Positions 55,432-64,000 of a stretch of 64,000 nt of DNA are shown piece by piece (positions within the stretch are counted from its first letter, which is position 1; each line of letters opens with the position of its first letter). The position numbers and the translations under genes are program-made. The notes under the pieces are model-generated. The model did no database searches. It was not told the origin of the DNA and was given only the letters and a program-made list of their open reading frames with translations. This DNA is from Musa acuminata AAA Group (lineage: Eukaryota > Streptophyta > Magnoliopsida > Zingiberales > Musaceae): positions 43,924,501 through 43,988,500 of the forward strand of contig NC_088349.1 of assembly GCF_036884655.1 (NCBI RefSeq), read 5' to 3'.

Positions 55432-58023
55432 CTAGTTTCTTGCTTTAACTGCCTGCCTGTTCCTCTTCTTGGCACCAGATTTGGCAACCTTAAGGCTACG
55501 ATGCACCACACTCAGCCGTGCAAGGGCTGCTTGAGTCAGATCTGGCCTGTAGTAGTTATCAGTCACCTGCAAACAAGAGACCAAAACCAAAACAAGGGGG
55601 AAATCAATCAGAAACTTGCACACACGAGGGAAAAAAACACCCTCAAGGACTAACTTTTGGTGCTTTAATTAAGTAATTCTGCTGATTGAGATACAGAAGT
55701 GGAAGAGAAGCGGCAGACAGTTCATATTTCACAAGAACATGTATGAGAAGCCACCAGAGGGGAAAGCAAAAGATGAGAAAGGATGCAGAGCAGAAATAGA
55801 TACAAATTTATTGCTATAGATTTAGGTACTTAAGATGGTCAGCAGAAAAAATACAGTTGCGGAACCACAAGAGTAAAACCAAACCTGTGGATCTAAAATT
55901 TAACTAATAATTGTTACTCATGCAACAAGACATAAAATATAAAGAATAAGTATTAGCAGTAACATTGATGCTTGATACAGCAAAATGAAGAGAAAAGACC
56001 CCTGATTGACTTTAGCTCCAACATAGATCTTTAACTGGTTAATGATCAGTGGACATGCTTAAAATACTGACACATAAAAGAAAGGATTAGAAAGGGCATT
56101 TCACTGAATAACCAATGAGGTGAGAGGCTTTCCTTATGCATTAGTAGCAGCATTTTCAAATGCAAAAAATTTAAAAATAAAAAAACTGTGGATCAACTGC
56201 AAATCCATAAAGATGACAGAGATATAAAGATTTTTTGAGAAATGAAGACCTAAAAAAGCATGTATATTCAACCAAATGAGGAAGTAATAACAGATCTCGG
56301 TACGTCAATTAACTTCAGCAATGAACAAGAAAAGAGCATCTTTTGGCTTTACAAGTAAAGCAAAAGAGAATTAATTGATAGGGCACAACCACAATATTTA
56401 GCTAAACAGATGACAGATGTTCAGCTTAAAAGAGCAGTTTGTCTTTATGTTAACAGAAACTCAAAACTGAATCTTGAAAACAGATTGTTTGTGTATCTTA
56501 AGAACTTCTCTTAAGTGTATACTAAATATCAAGAATATCTTCGGTTGTTAAAGGGTTGACAGAACAAACTACACATTAAAATGTAGTGTGCAACTAATTA
56601 TAAGCATCATTCACAAGATTGCTATAGTTCGGCTAGGGACGATACATTATATTGATAGGACTGACTGGATCAGCCCAGTGAGATCAAAATCAGCCAACAA
56701 ACTACGTTACAAGAAAATTGATGAAAGATATCATATGCTAAAAGGTCAAATTACCATTATATTTTCATAAGAAAAATAACTATAAAAAGGAGATAACATA
56801 TGAAATTGACACATAAGAAAAATGTTTACAAAAATAAGTTTTTATAATAATTTCCTCTTTATCACATATAATGGTGGAATCAAATTATGCAACAACAGTG
56901 ACAATGCACATACATTGATTAAAGGAATAGCAAAAGTAAAAGAAGTCACATGTTCCTTTTTTCGCCAGACAGCCATCTCGGCTTACTTCTTCTCCTTCCC
57001 CTCTCACGTATTTTTTTTTTTAGTTTGAGGCTACCACAAAATTAACCAAAACTGGTCCAACTCAGTCAAGCTTGATTGACTCTAGTCAATCTGACCCCAT
57101 TTCTAGACATCTAAGAATCAGCAAAAATCAGAATGCCCATGGACAATACCAGTTTGGATCATGCATACGATAGCGGTGTCGGCCAATTCTACAAGTACAA
57201 TATAACATAAACACATGCTAGCGAACTGTATCAGTATAATTACAAACATGGTATCTAGGTTTATTTGACTTATTTTTTTCCTTCATCACTGTAACTTATT
57301 AGGCATGCTTAGTGATATAAAACAAACAATTATGTATTGAGAATAAATCTTAATAGATTTACTTTTACTGTGCTAAGAGGAAGAGACTACATCAAGAAAT
57401 ATATAAATTTATCATAAACAAAATTTTACTCTACCAACTAAGCTATAATACATCCTTGAAACCTCAACTTCGGCTCATAGTAAAATTGTTACCTAAAAGA
57501 CAACACATGAAAGGCACATAGAAATGTTAGTCTATCAGATAACACAACAAGGATGTGCCAGAGCCAGAGAGCATTATAATAAAATGTTGAGATTTCACAA
57601 ATTTGATGGAGCTGATACCTGATTCATAACAACTTTTGCCATCTTACGGAACTCCTTCTTCATGACTGATCTGTGATATAAGCTACCAGGTTTGTTCTGC
57701 TTCTTTGTCTTGGCTGTTGCAAGAACAACTGAGAGGTCCTTCCCACTGGGCTGAATGGTCATCGACTTCTTGTTTGCCAATCCTGTAAATTTTCATTCAG
57801 CAAAAAAACACCAAGTAAGTGCAGCTCACATGCTTAAAAAAAAGATGGGCCAAGAAGGAACCCAAAAATTCTCACCAGAGTGCTTGTAGGAATTGACATT
57901 GTAGAGATTGTTAGGCTCCTTGCTGAACTGCACCATGGCAGTGCTATTGCCGAATTGCTTCACAAGGAATGCATTGTTTTTCTTCACGATCTCCCAGATG
58001 AGCGGGCCAGGGACAGTAGCCAT
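55432..58023 (-). CDS. RPL28: 60S ribosomal protein eL28 (L28)
   Basis: A structural protein of the large cytosolic ribosomal subunit. Coding exons 58023-57876, 57782-57619 and 55566-55432 join in frame to 148 aa (plant homologues are usually a few residues shorter). Introns are GT-AG; the second is 2052 bp. Recognisable blocks: [76 protein letters not shown], and [20 protein letters not shown] leading to the basic tail [17 protein letters not shown]. The Ser-Gly codons spanning intron 1 fit exactly. A TTCGCAG acceptor just before the ATG suggests a further intron in the 5' UTR. Confidence 0.93.
55567..57618 (-). other. eL28 intron 2
   Basis: A 2052-bp intron between coding exons 2 and 3. 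I looked for C/D-box snoRNA patterns, since ribosomal-protein introns sometimes host them, and found no convincing box pair. No transposon signature is visible. Confidence 0.6.
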
Positions 58024-58559
58024 TTCTACTGCGAAGATTCACCAAGCATCCAATTAAAAGAGCCAAAGTTGAGATAGCTAACTGAAACCAAGAAATGAAA
58101 TCCTTCAATATGAGGATACAAACACTGAAAGGAAGAATATCAACTGAGGTTTCTCCAAACAAAAATGTCAGAAACAATAAAAAAGAACGGATGAAAACGC
58201 CACAACACCACAAACGTGCAAACACAACCAACTAAAGGTTCTCACTTCGAAACCTCGAAGGACGATGAGTAGCGACAATCAAAACCCTAGACCGTTCAAA
58301 AGATCTTGACAAGCAACGGATATCCAAGAATTCGGAAAAAGAAAAAGGACAGAGAAACCACTCCTCACAGGAAACCCACATGATCGAATCAACGACCTGA
58401 GACTACATCTAAGATCGAATCGCTCAAAACATGAGGGAAAAAACAAGAGGGCTTCAGAGATAGGAGGGATCGAGGGTTTAGATCAGGATCGAACTATCAA
58501 ACCAGACAAGTTTGAGGTAGCGGTGAAGACTCCCGTCGGCCTCTCTGAGCGCGGCGTGA

Positions 58560-58740
58560 GACGGCGGAATACGGAATGCCGCGTGGAACCCTAAATCCCC
58601 ACTTTATATCGCGATCCCAAAACTTCCACTACCACTGCAACCAGTGAAATGACCAAATTGGGCTCAAAACAGCTGTGTTAGGCCCATTAAGAAGGCTCAA
58701 ATGGTTCTCTGCAGCCTAAGACGGGCTTATGGGCTCCTCG
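58560..58740 (-). promoter_or_regulatory. eL28 promoter: TATA, telo-box and site II elements
   Basis: On the minus strand GATATAAAGT (58601-58610) is TATA-like. AACCCTAAA (58587-58595, plus strand) is a telo-box. Three TGGGCY-type site II elements lie upstream: TGGGCT at 58659-58664, GGCCCATTAA at 58681-58690 and TGGGCT at 58730-58735. A telo-box with site II elements, which bind TCP factors, is the standard layout for plant ribosomal-protein genes. Confidence 0.75.
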
Positions 58741-59400
58741 CTTCCGTACTACTAACTCTTCGAAACCAGAGTGAGACGGTGGCAATCGGACGGACGGCCT
58801 TCAAAAAGTCTCAACAGCACTAACAAATGTTGCTGTATTGTCCGTATATGATCGGGAATTATACGGTATCCGACGTGAAGCCTCTGTAATCTTGGCCGTA
58901 GTGATTCTCTGCAACACATGTTTTTATCGCTTGGTAGCGAGTGTAACCGTTACTCTCGACAAAATGGACGTCATGCCACGTTTGGAGAGATTCTCTACAA
59001 TGTATATTTGTACAGAAAGGATTAAAATTTTATTGTATATCAAATCATAAGTATTTTATTGATCCGTAAGAATTAGTATTAAATTAATAAAAAATATTTA
59101 AATATATACCTTGTCAAGAAAAATCTTAATAAATTCACTAAATCACATGATAATATATTTGAGAATGGAGATTGATGAGGAAAAATAACACGTCCTGGTT
59201 AGACAAATGTAGTTCGAACATGTATGTGCCGGGCTATTTGAGGTGTCTTTAAAGTAGAAATATTAAACTCTCAAGCTGTTATATGTACGAAGATCGAGAT
59301 TAAAATTTTTGAATCTGATCCTTCTGATGCTCAAGTTAGTAACTCTAGATCTCTAAGTATGGATGTGAGTAGTCGAAAAAGATCATTCCCTTTCTCATTG
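58741..59400. other. Intergenic, no gene recognised
   Basis: 58741-58990 is mixed-composition flank. 59030-59400 is AT-rich and may hold a decayed LTR edge (GATCCTTCTGATGCTCAAG near 59319), but it cannot be assigned. Confidence 0.4.
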
Positions 59401-60460
59401 TGTTAAAGATATATTTTTATATCTAGTCGCAAGGGGACATAATATTTCGTGGAGTATTCTATGACAAGGGAGGGGAATACTTCCTGGAATATTATTTGGC
59501 CTCTTGTTCACACGGGTGGATAAATAGAAGGTAATCTAGACTCCATGTGGTAGTTATATGTTGGATGCTGATTAGTCGATAATGTATTCCCTACCATTTT
59601 ACCCTTTATTGTGCAACTATTCTGTAAAGTCTGTTTGTAATTTGCATTGTCTATGAAGTGTTTTCGGAGATATTTGCTTGTGGATCCCGATTGAGGCATT
59701 TTCTCTAACCCGTTCTCTCTTTTGTTGGTCCTAAGAGACAATGAGAGGCTGACCTTTACGGGCGGACATGCAAGGGTGCTGCACGACTTAGGCAAAACTA
59801 GCTAAGTCCGTGACAGATGGTATCAGAACGGGACAAGCACTCATAGAAACACTTAGCATGCAAACATGAGGGACCTAGCGGGGCTACGTTGAGGGCAATC
59901 AGCACACACGCGACCGTTTGAGGGAAAACGGGCATGGAGATGTAGGGAAAAGGAGTCGCTCGGAGGAGCAGGTATCTGACATTGACATTCAGATGAATGG
60001 CCAACCCTTCGCGCAGGAGGCACCACGAGAACAGGCAAGCTTGGAAGAATACGGAGCGCACAAAGGTTGGGATGGCTGAGTTTGAGCTATGGCTCAATGT
60101 AGATAACTATACTTGATGGTGCTCAAGACAAGCGAGGCGCTTGGTAAAGGATGAGACCATACAAGGTGGAATGAGTTGTTCAGCGACCGAAAGAGTTATG
60201 CAAAGCTCACAGAGGTGAGGGGAATTGCTAACTCAAAGAATTTGGTACTCATGCATGGGCTTGTATGCGGACGATGGAATGTTCGTGGCCATCCCAAGGC
60301 GATTGAAACTCGGCGCCATGGAGCATTGAAACTTTCTATTCGGCATGTGAAGGATACGTCCGTAGGAGGCTGAAGTGTGCAATGAGTTCAGTATGCTGCT
60401 AGGCCTTGAGTGGTGCAGCGGGGGCTGTATTGACATGGAGTCGCAATCTAATATTGATGG
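59401..60460 (+). mobile_element. 5' end of an LTR retrotransposon (LTR, PBS, leader)
   Basis: The putative LTR 59401-59815 (415 bp) runs from TGTTAAAGAT to GTCCGTGACA. Two bases later, TGGTATCAGAAC (59818-59829) is a near-consensus initiator-Met PBS. The LTR end AAGTCCGTGACA matches the LTR end of the gypsy remnant at 46523, so the two are related. The leader continues to about 60460, where element H cuts in. No coding domain is reached. The left LTR border is inferred only from TG and the family length. Confidence 0.6.
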
Positions 60461-61927
60461 CACGTGAGTGATGACACATATGACTTAATATAGAATCTTT
60501 TTGCTTATTATATTTTGGCATATATCACTTTATAACTATTGCATAAATGCATACATATATTGTGATGTCCTTGGATTTGTGCAATGAGAATCAGATCGTG
60601 ATGAGATCACGATAGTGAGATCGATTCACCTTTAAACACATATCCTAAATAATCCCGGTCATAGGTTACTCGAGAGGGATATCGTGATAACCGGACAGAT
60701 TGGTGTACTGTATACCCGTCCATATGATGGATGCAGCTGGTCTCATAGCTGCTTATGTAGGGACACTAGGGATACAGTACAGGTGCTCATTGGAGAATGA
60801 GTTCACTGATTGATCCGCTTACGGAATGCTGGATGGTTGATGATGCCTTATTATCAGACAGCGATTCCGTAGTCCTAGTGGTGTATCTGGTCCTTAGACT
60901 TGAGACACCAAGGATGTCTTGTATAAGTGCTCCACTCTTTGATACCAGACTTATAGGTTTGGCTGTCCTAGATCTAGTACAACTGGTCATTGGGAGTGGT
61001 AGTCGACCTTACGAGGGCTATTGAGTATCGATAGAGGATCATCCACTCTCGTCATGAGAGGAATATCCCATATGTTCTTGCTCAGACAAATCCTTGGCCA
61101 GGGTCATTCGGGTTGAGAGAGAAAGAGTTCTCCGGGGGAATCAGATTAGAGCGAGACTCGAGAAGAAATCGTGTGGGTCTGACAACACCATGCTCGATAT
61201 ACGATCTCTGGTATATTAGATGGATGAGGGACTATAGGTACACGGTAACTGAGGACAGACAGGTCCAATGGATTGGATTCCCCTGTATCATCTAAGGACT
61301 ATGACGTAGTGGCCTAGTACGTCCGTAGTCTATGAGTCAAGTGAATTATTACATAAATAATAATTCACTGAGTTAGAAGGAGTTCTGAAAGGTATGACTC
61401 ATGGCCAGCTCGATATTGGGCCTAGAGGGTCACACACATATGGTAGGCATTGCGATGAATAGAGGTTCGGATATGAGATATCCAACAGAGCCCTTGTCTT
61501 ATTGGATGCAGATCCAATACCCACTAGGGGAGGACCCATTAGGGTTTGACAGGGGACCTCTATAAATAGGAGGGATTCAGAGCCCCATGGGCTAGAGAGC
61601 TTTTGTTTGTCTTTTCCTATTCTCCTCTCCATCTCCACCTCAGAGTAGGTCTGGAGTTTTGAGGAGCGTCGTCGCAACCCTGCTGTGTGGATCACCGCTA
61701 GAGAGGAGGACGCTTGACCTCCTTCACCCTCTCCTAAGGATCTGCAAGGAAACAGGGATATACGATCTCCCTAAGTAACACAATCTACTCTATACGCAGT
61801 TTCATGTTTCGCGGATATTTGCGTACCAATCTTCGCACGACGATGAACATCTCTTTGGGAATCGGAGATTTTGTTTTTCTTGTTCTTCTGCTGCGCATAT
61901 GATGTCGCCCCCAAGGATTTCCCAACA
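60461..61927 (+). repeat. LTR of element H, 5'-truncated
   Basis: Starts at CACGTGAGTGATG, equivalent to 14690 in C's 3' LTR, and ends CCCAACA. TATAAATA lies at 61561-61568. A four-base CGGC-type gap near 61049 and scattered substitutions separate it from C. Confidence 0.9.
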
Positions 61928-61928
61928 G

Positions 61929-61940
61929 TGGTATCAGAGC
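61929..61940 (+). other. Primer-binding site of element H
   Basis: TGGTATCAGAGC, one base after the LTR, identical to C. Confidence 0.9.
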
Positions 61941-63661
61941 TAGGTTGTTCGTGTGAATGATTGGTTTTGAACTACGTATGTTGTGTTTAGGAAGAATTTT
62001 GACGTCAAAATTGTTGACGCAAAAACAAGGACGGGTAGCAACAGTTGCTGCCCTCGATCTGCGTGTGTGCAGCGCAGCCGTAGGCAGGCAGCCCACGGGC
62101 AGAGGCGCCCGCCGCCGCTGCTCCCGCGGGCGAAACCCCCTACAGGGGCGGTCGCCTGGTGGGACAGCACCGCCGCAGGGCAGCGACGCCCGCCGCCGCT
62201 GCTCCCGCAGACGAAGCCCCCCACAGGGGCGGTCGCCCGGTGGGACAGCACCGCCTGCGGAGGCGGCGGCGCCCGAAGCGGGGCGCCCACCCGTAGCGGC
62301 AGCGCCGGCAGCGGGCGTGCCGCCTACAAGCGAGGGCAGTGCCCTCGCCCCGCCGTATAGGCCGCCGCCGGCAGGGTGGCGGCGGCGGTAGCAGCGAAAA
62401 GGGGAAAGGGCATTAGGGTTTTCTAGGTAAAAGATAGTTTTGCCCCTCGGAATTTGAGAAATTCCAATTTCTATCTTTTGTCCAAATTACGAAAATACTC
62501 CTATGAATTCAGAAATTCCCTATAATGTCCTTGATTTCAGAAAATATTAATTAATTAAAAAAGTTTAGTTGATTATTATTTTTTATCATTATTATCTAGT
62601 AGTCCTACATGATGATGATTATTTATACATGTGATGTATGATGTGTGGACGGATGATCATGGACCGTGTGATGTGTGTACCTGTGATTATTATTATTGAG
62701 GTCTGCGAACCTCCATTATATTCTCGTTTATTGTCGGGCCTGCGTGCCTATGATTAAGTTGTAATCAAATGAGGAGGCACAGCGGGAGCGTGGATGCGAT
62801 AGTGGGACTCACGAGACGGACGATCGTGATAACCGACAAGGACGAAATGGATGATCACAGGGTATGGAGATGCACCGTTGCACACATAAATCTTGATGTG
62901 AGTAATTAGGCCTACTGGCTCGGGCCTAATCATATTAGGTTGTGGTCCATGATCATCTGGTGTAATTGCTTATACACATACTAGATATGTATATATATTT
63001 GCATGCGATGTAAATATATATTAAATATGTATATGTGTGACATATCATATTAGGAGACCAAATCATATAAACATCTCTCGATAATATTAAGTCGGTAAAC
63101 GTGAGGCAATTAGATTGACCCACGTGGCCTTCCATCGTTATAAGTAGGAACCGATTCCCGGTGTAGGTTGAGTTGGTTGAGTCCCTCGAGACTCACCTAT
63201 ATCACGATTCGCTATCTTGCTAACGACATAGTGATGTCACCGGTGACCTGAGGGCATGGTATACTTAGTCGAGTCCCTCGAGGGTATATCATCAAATCAG
63301 ACTCATCTTGTAATGAAGGTGTTGACTTAACCGAGCATCATGGTTGGTCGAGTCCCTCGAGGCCATGGTGATTCGGAGGCCGAACAGGATGGGAATCACA
63401 AGGAGTTGTGATCGACAAGAGTTGCCTACCTTTTAGGCTTAGTGTGATTGGTCGAGTCCCTCGAGGTTATACTAAGACGCTGATTGGATCCTGATCCCCA
63501 CTAGAAGTCTGCCGGAGACTTCCGTTTCATGTGTTGAGGGTGTCGCGTGACTCGTTAGTAAAATAGTGGGAGCATATTAAGATAGAAGTCCATATCTTGA
63601 TAGTTTATTTCTTGCAAAATCTGCATGTTATTCATTTCTGCTGCATCTTTATTTTCAAAAA
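61941..63661 (+). other. Leader of element H
   Basis: Same plan as C's leader. The GC-rich block (about 62060-62395) carries an 81-bp tandem duplication (62106-62186 and 62187-62267) not present in C, and lacks C's 23-bp duplication. A segment near 62828 has lost about 30 bp relative to C 10197. The hairpin array lies at 63164-63476. Confidence 0.75.
63164..63476 (+). repeat. Hairpin array of element H
   Basis: Hairpins at 63164-63199, 63256-63292, 63336-63370 and 63438-63476, matching those of C one for one. Base changes against C keep the stems: ATGGTATAC for ATGGTATGC turns a G-T wobble into A-T, and TTGAG for TCGAG and ATACTAAG for ACACTAAG turn Watson-Crick pairs into G-T wobbles. Confidence 0.85.
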
Positions 63662-64000
63662 ATGTCGCTTTCAAATCCCTTACGTGGCATACTTGATGTC
63701 AACTGCTTTACCGGTCCAAATTATACGGATTGGCTCCGTAACTTGAGAATTGTTCTCACAGCGGAGAAAATCGTGTACGTCCTTCATACAGTGATGCCTG
63801 CGCCCGAAGAAGGGGCAAACGAGGATGAGATCGCTCGCTACGTGAAGTATATTGATGACTCCACTCTTGCTCAATACTATATGTTGGGCTCTATGACTCC
63901 TGAGTTACAGAGACAACATGAAAAGATGGATGCCAGATCCATTCTCCTACATGTCCGTAAATTGTTTGAGGAACAGGGAAGGACTCAGCGATATGAGATA
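63662..64000 (+). CDS. Element H gag, 5' part (open to window end)
   Basis: ATG at 63662 opens 113 codons without a stop to the last base. It reads MSLSNPLRGILDVNCFTG, NYTDWLRNLRIVLTAEKIVY, then LGSMTPELQRQHEKMD and KLFEEQGRTQRYEI. It matches C's gag N-terminus with a few substitutions (for example L to H at VLHTVM). Gag forms the virus-like particle that packages the element's RNA. Whether the frame stays open beyond the window cannot be seen. Confidence 0.88.
   Translation, partial: MSLSNPLRGILDVNCFTGPNYTDWLRNLRIVLTAEKIVYVLHTVMPAPEEGANEDEIARYVKYIDDSTLAQYYMLGSMTPELQRQHEKMDARSILLHVRKLFEEQGRTQRYEI

Larger units (their letters stand above)
60461..64000 (+). mobile_element. Element H: second young C-family Copia copy, running off the window
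   Basis: LTR, PBS, GC-rich leader, hairpin array and gag in the same order as C (7776-11396). Its LTR lacks the first 29 bp and is joined to foreign leader sequence. The window ends inside gag, so pol and the 3' LTR are not visible. It is much closer to C than to G or E. Confidence 0.9.

Noticed and set aside
55567..57618. Possible snoRNA in eL28 intron 2
   Set aside because: Isolated TGATGA-like or CTGA-like words occur, but there is no properly spaced C and D box pair with a terminal stem.
59798..60463. Open frames on both strands around 59800-60460
   Set aside because: They overlap the PBS and leader of an LTR element and show no domain.
63980..64000. Window end coincides with the gag position where E begins at 21935
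   Set aside because: The match arises because both are the same family and the window happens to stop there. It is not a biological junction.

Overview
The window is nuclear DNA from a flowering plant. It holds three intron-containing host genes, all on the minus strand: a vacuolar processing enzyme (legumain), a small four-helix membrane protein I do not recognise, and ribosomal protein eL28. Around them is dense, nested LTR-retrotransposon sequence. The repeat style suggests a monocot, perhaps Zingiberales, but that is inference. Nothing prokaryotic is present: there are no operons, no CRISPR array and no rRNA or tRNA gene that I could find.

Positions 1-31230 are a stack of nested retroelements. 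The oldest layer is a decayed Copia gag with its LTR (29523-31230, minus). A minus-strand 5' part of a long-LTR Copia element (G, 24869-29522) lies in it. G abuts, in inverted orientation, a plus-strand pol fragment of the same family (E, 21935-24868). Into E went a tandem pair of another Copia family (A and B, minus) that share one central 499-bp LTR. That central LTR was then split by a nearly complete 8.4-kb Copia element (C, 7776-16154, plus, target duplication CCAAA). A's reverse transcriptase was split by a Ty3/gypsy-like element that carries only gag and protease (1-3434, minus). Solo LTRs of one further family sit at 25466-26693 (in G's leader) and at 31790-33003 (with a perfect target duplication).

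Positions 33000-59400 are the genic part. VPE (33613-38913, nine coding exons, 485 aa) is intact and has its promoter in the window. The membrane-protein gene (44660-51504, six coding exons, 158 aa) has a 4.7-kb intron that contains a degraded gypsy element. The eL28 gene (55432-58023, three coding exons, 148 aa) has a promoter with a telo-box and site II elements. The intergenic DNA holds four copies of an LTR-like repeat, a gypsy integrase remnant, a 37-bp-arm foldback and AT microsatellites.

Positions 59400-64000 hold the 5' end of one LTR element, followed by a second C-family copy (H). H has an LTR lacking its first 29 bp, a leader and an open gag frame that runs off the window.

The most unusual signal is in the leader of the C/H/G family. 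There, four consecutive hairpins share the core TCGAG-TCC-CTCGA but have different outer stems. Differences between copies C and H keep those stems paired, which points to a selected RNA (or DNA) structure.
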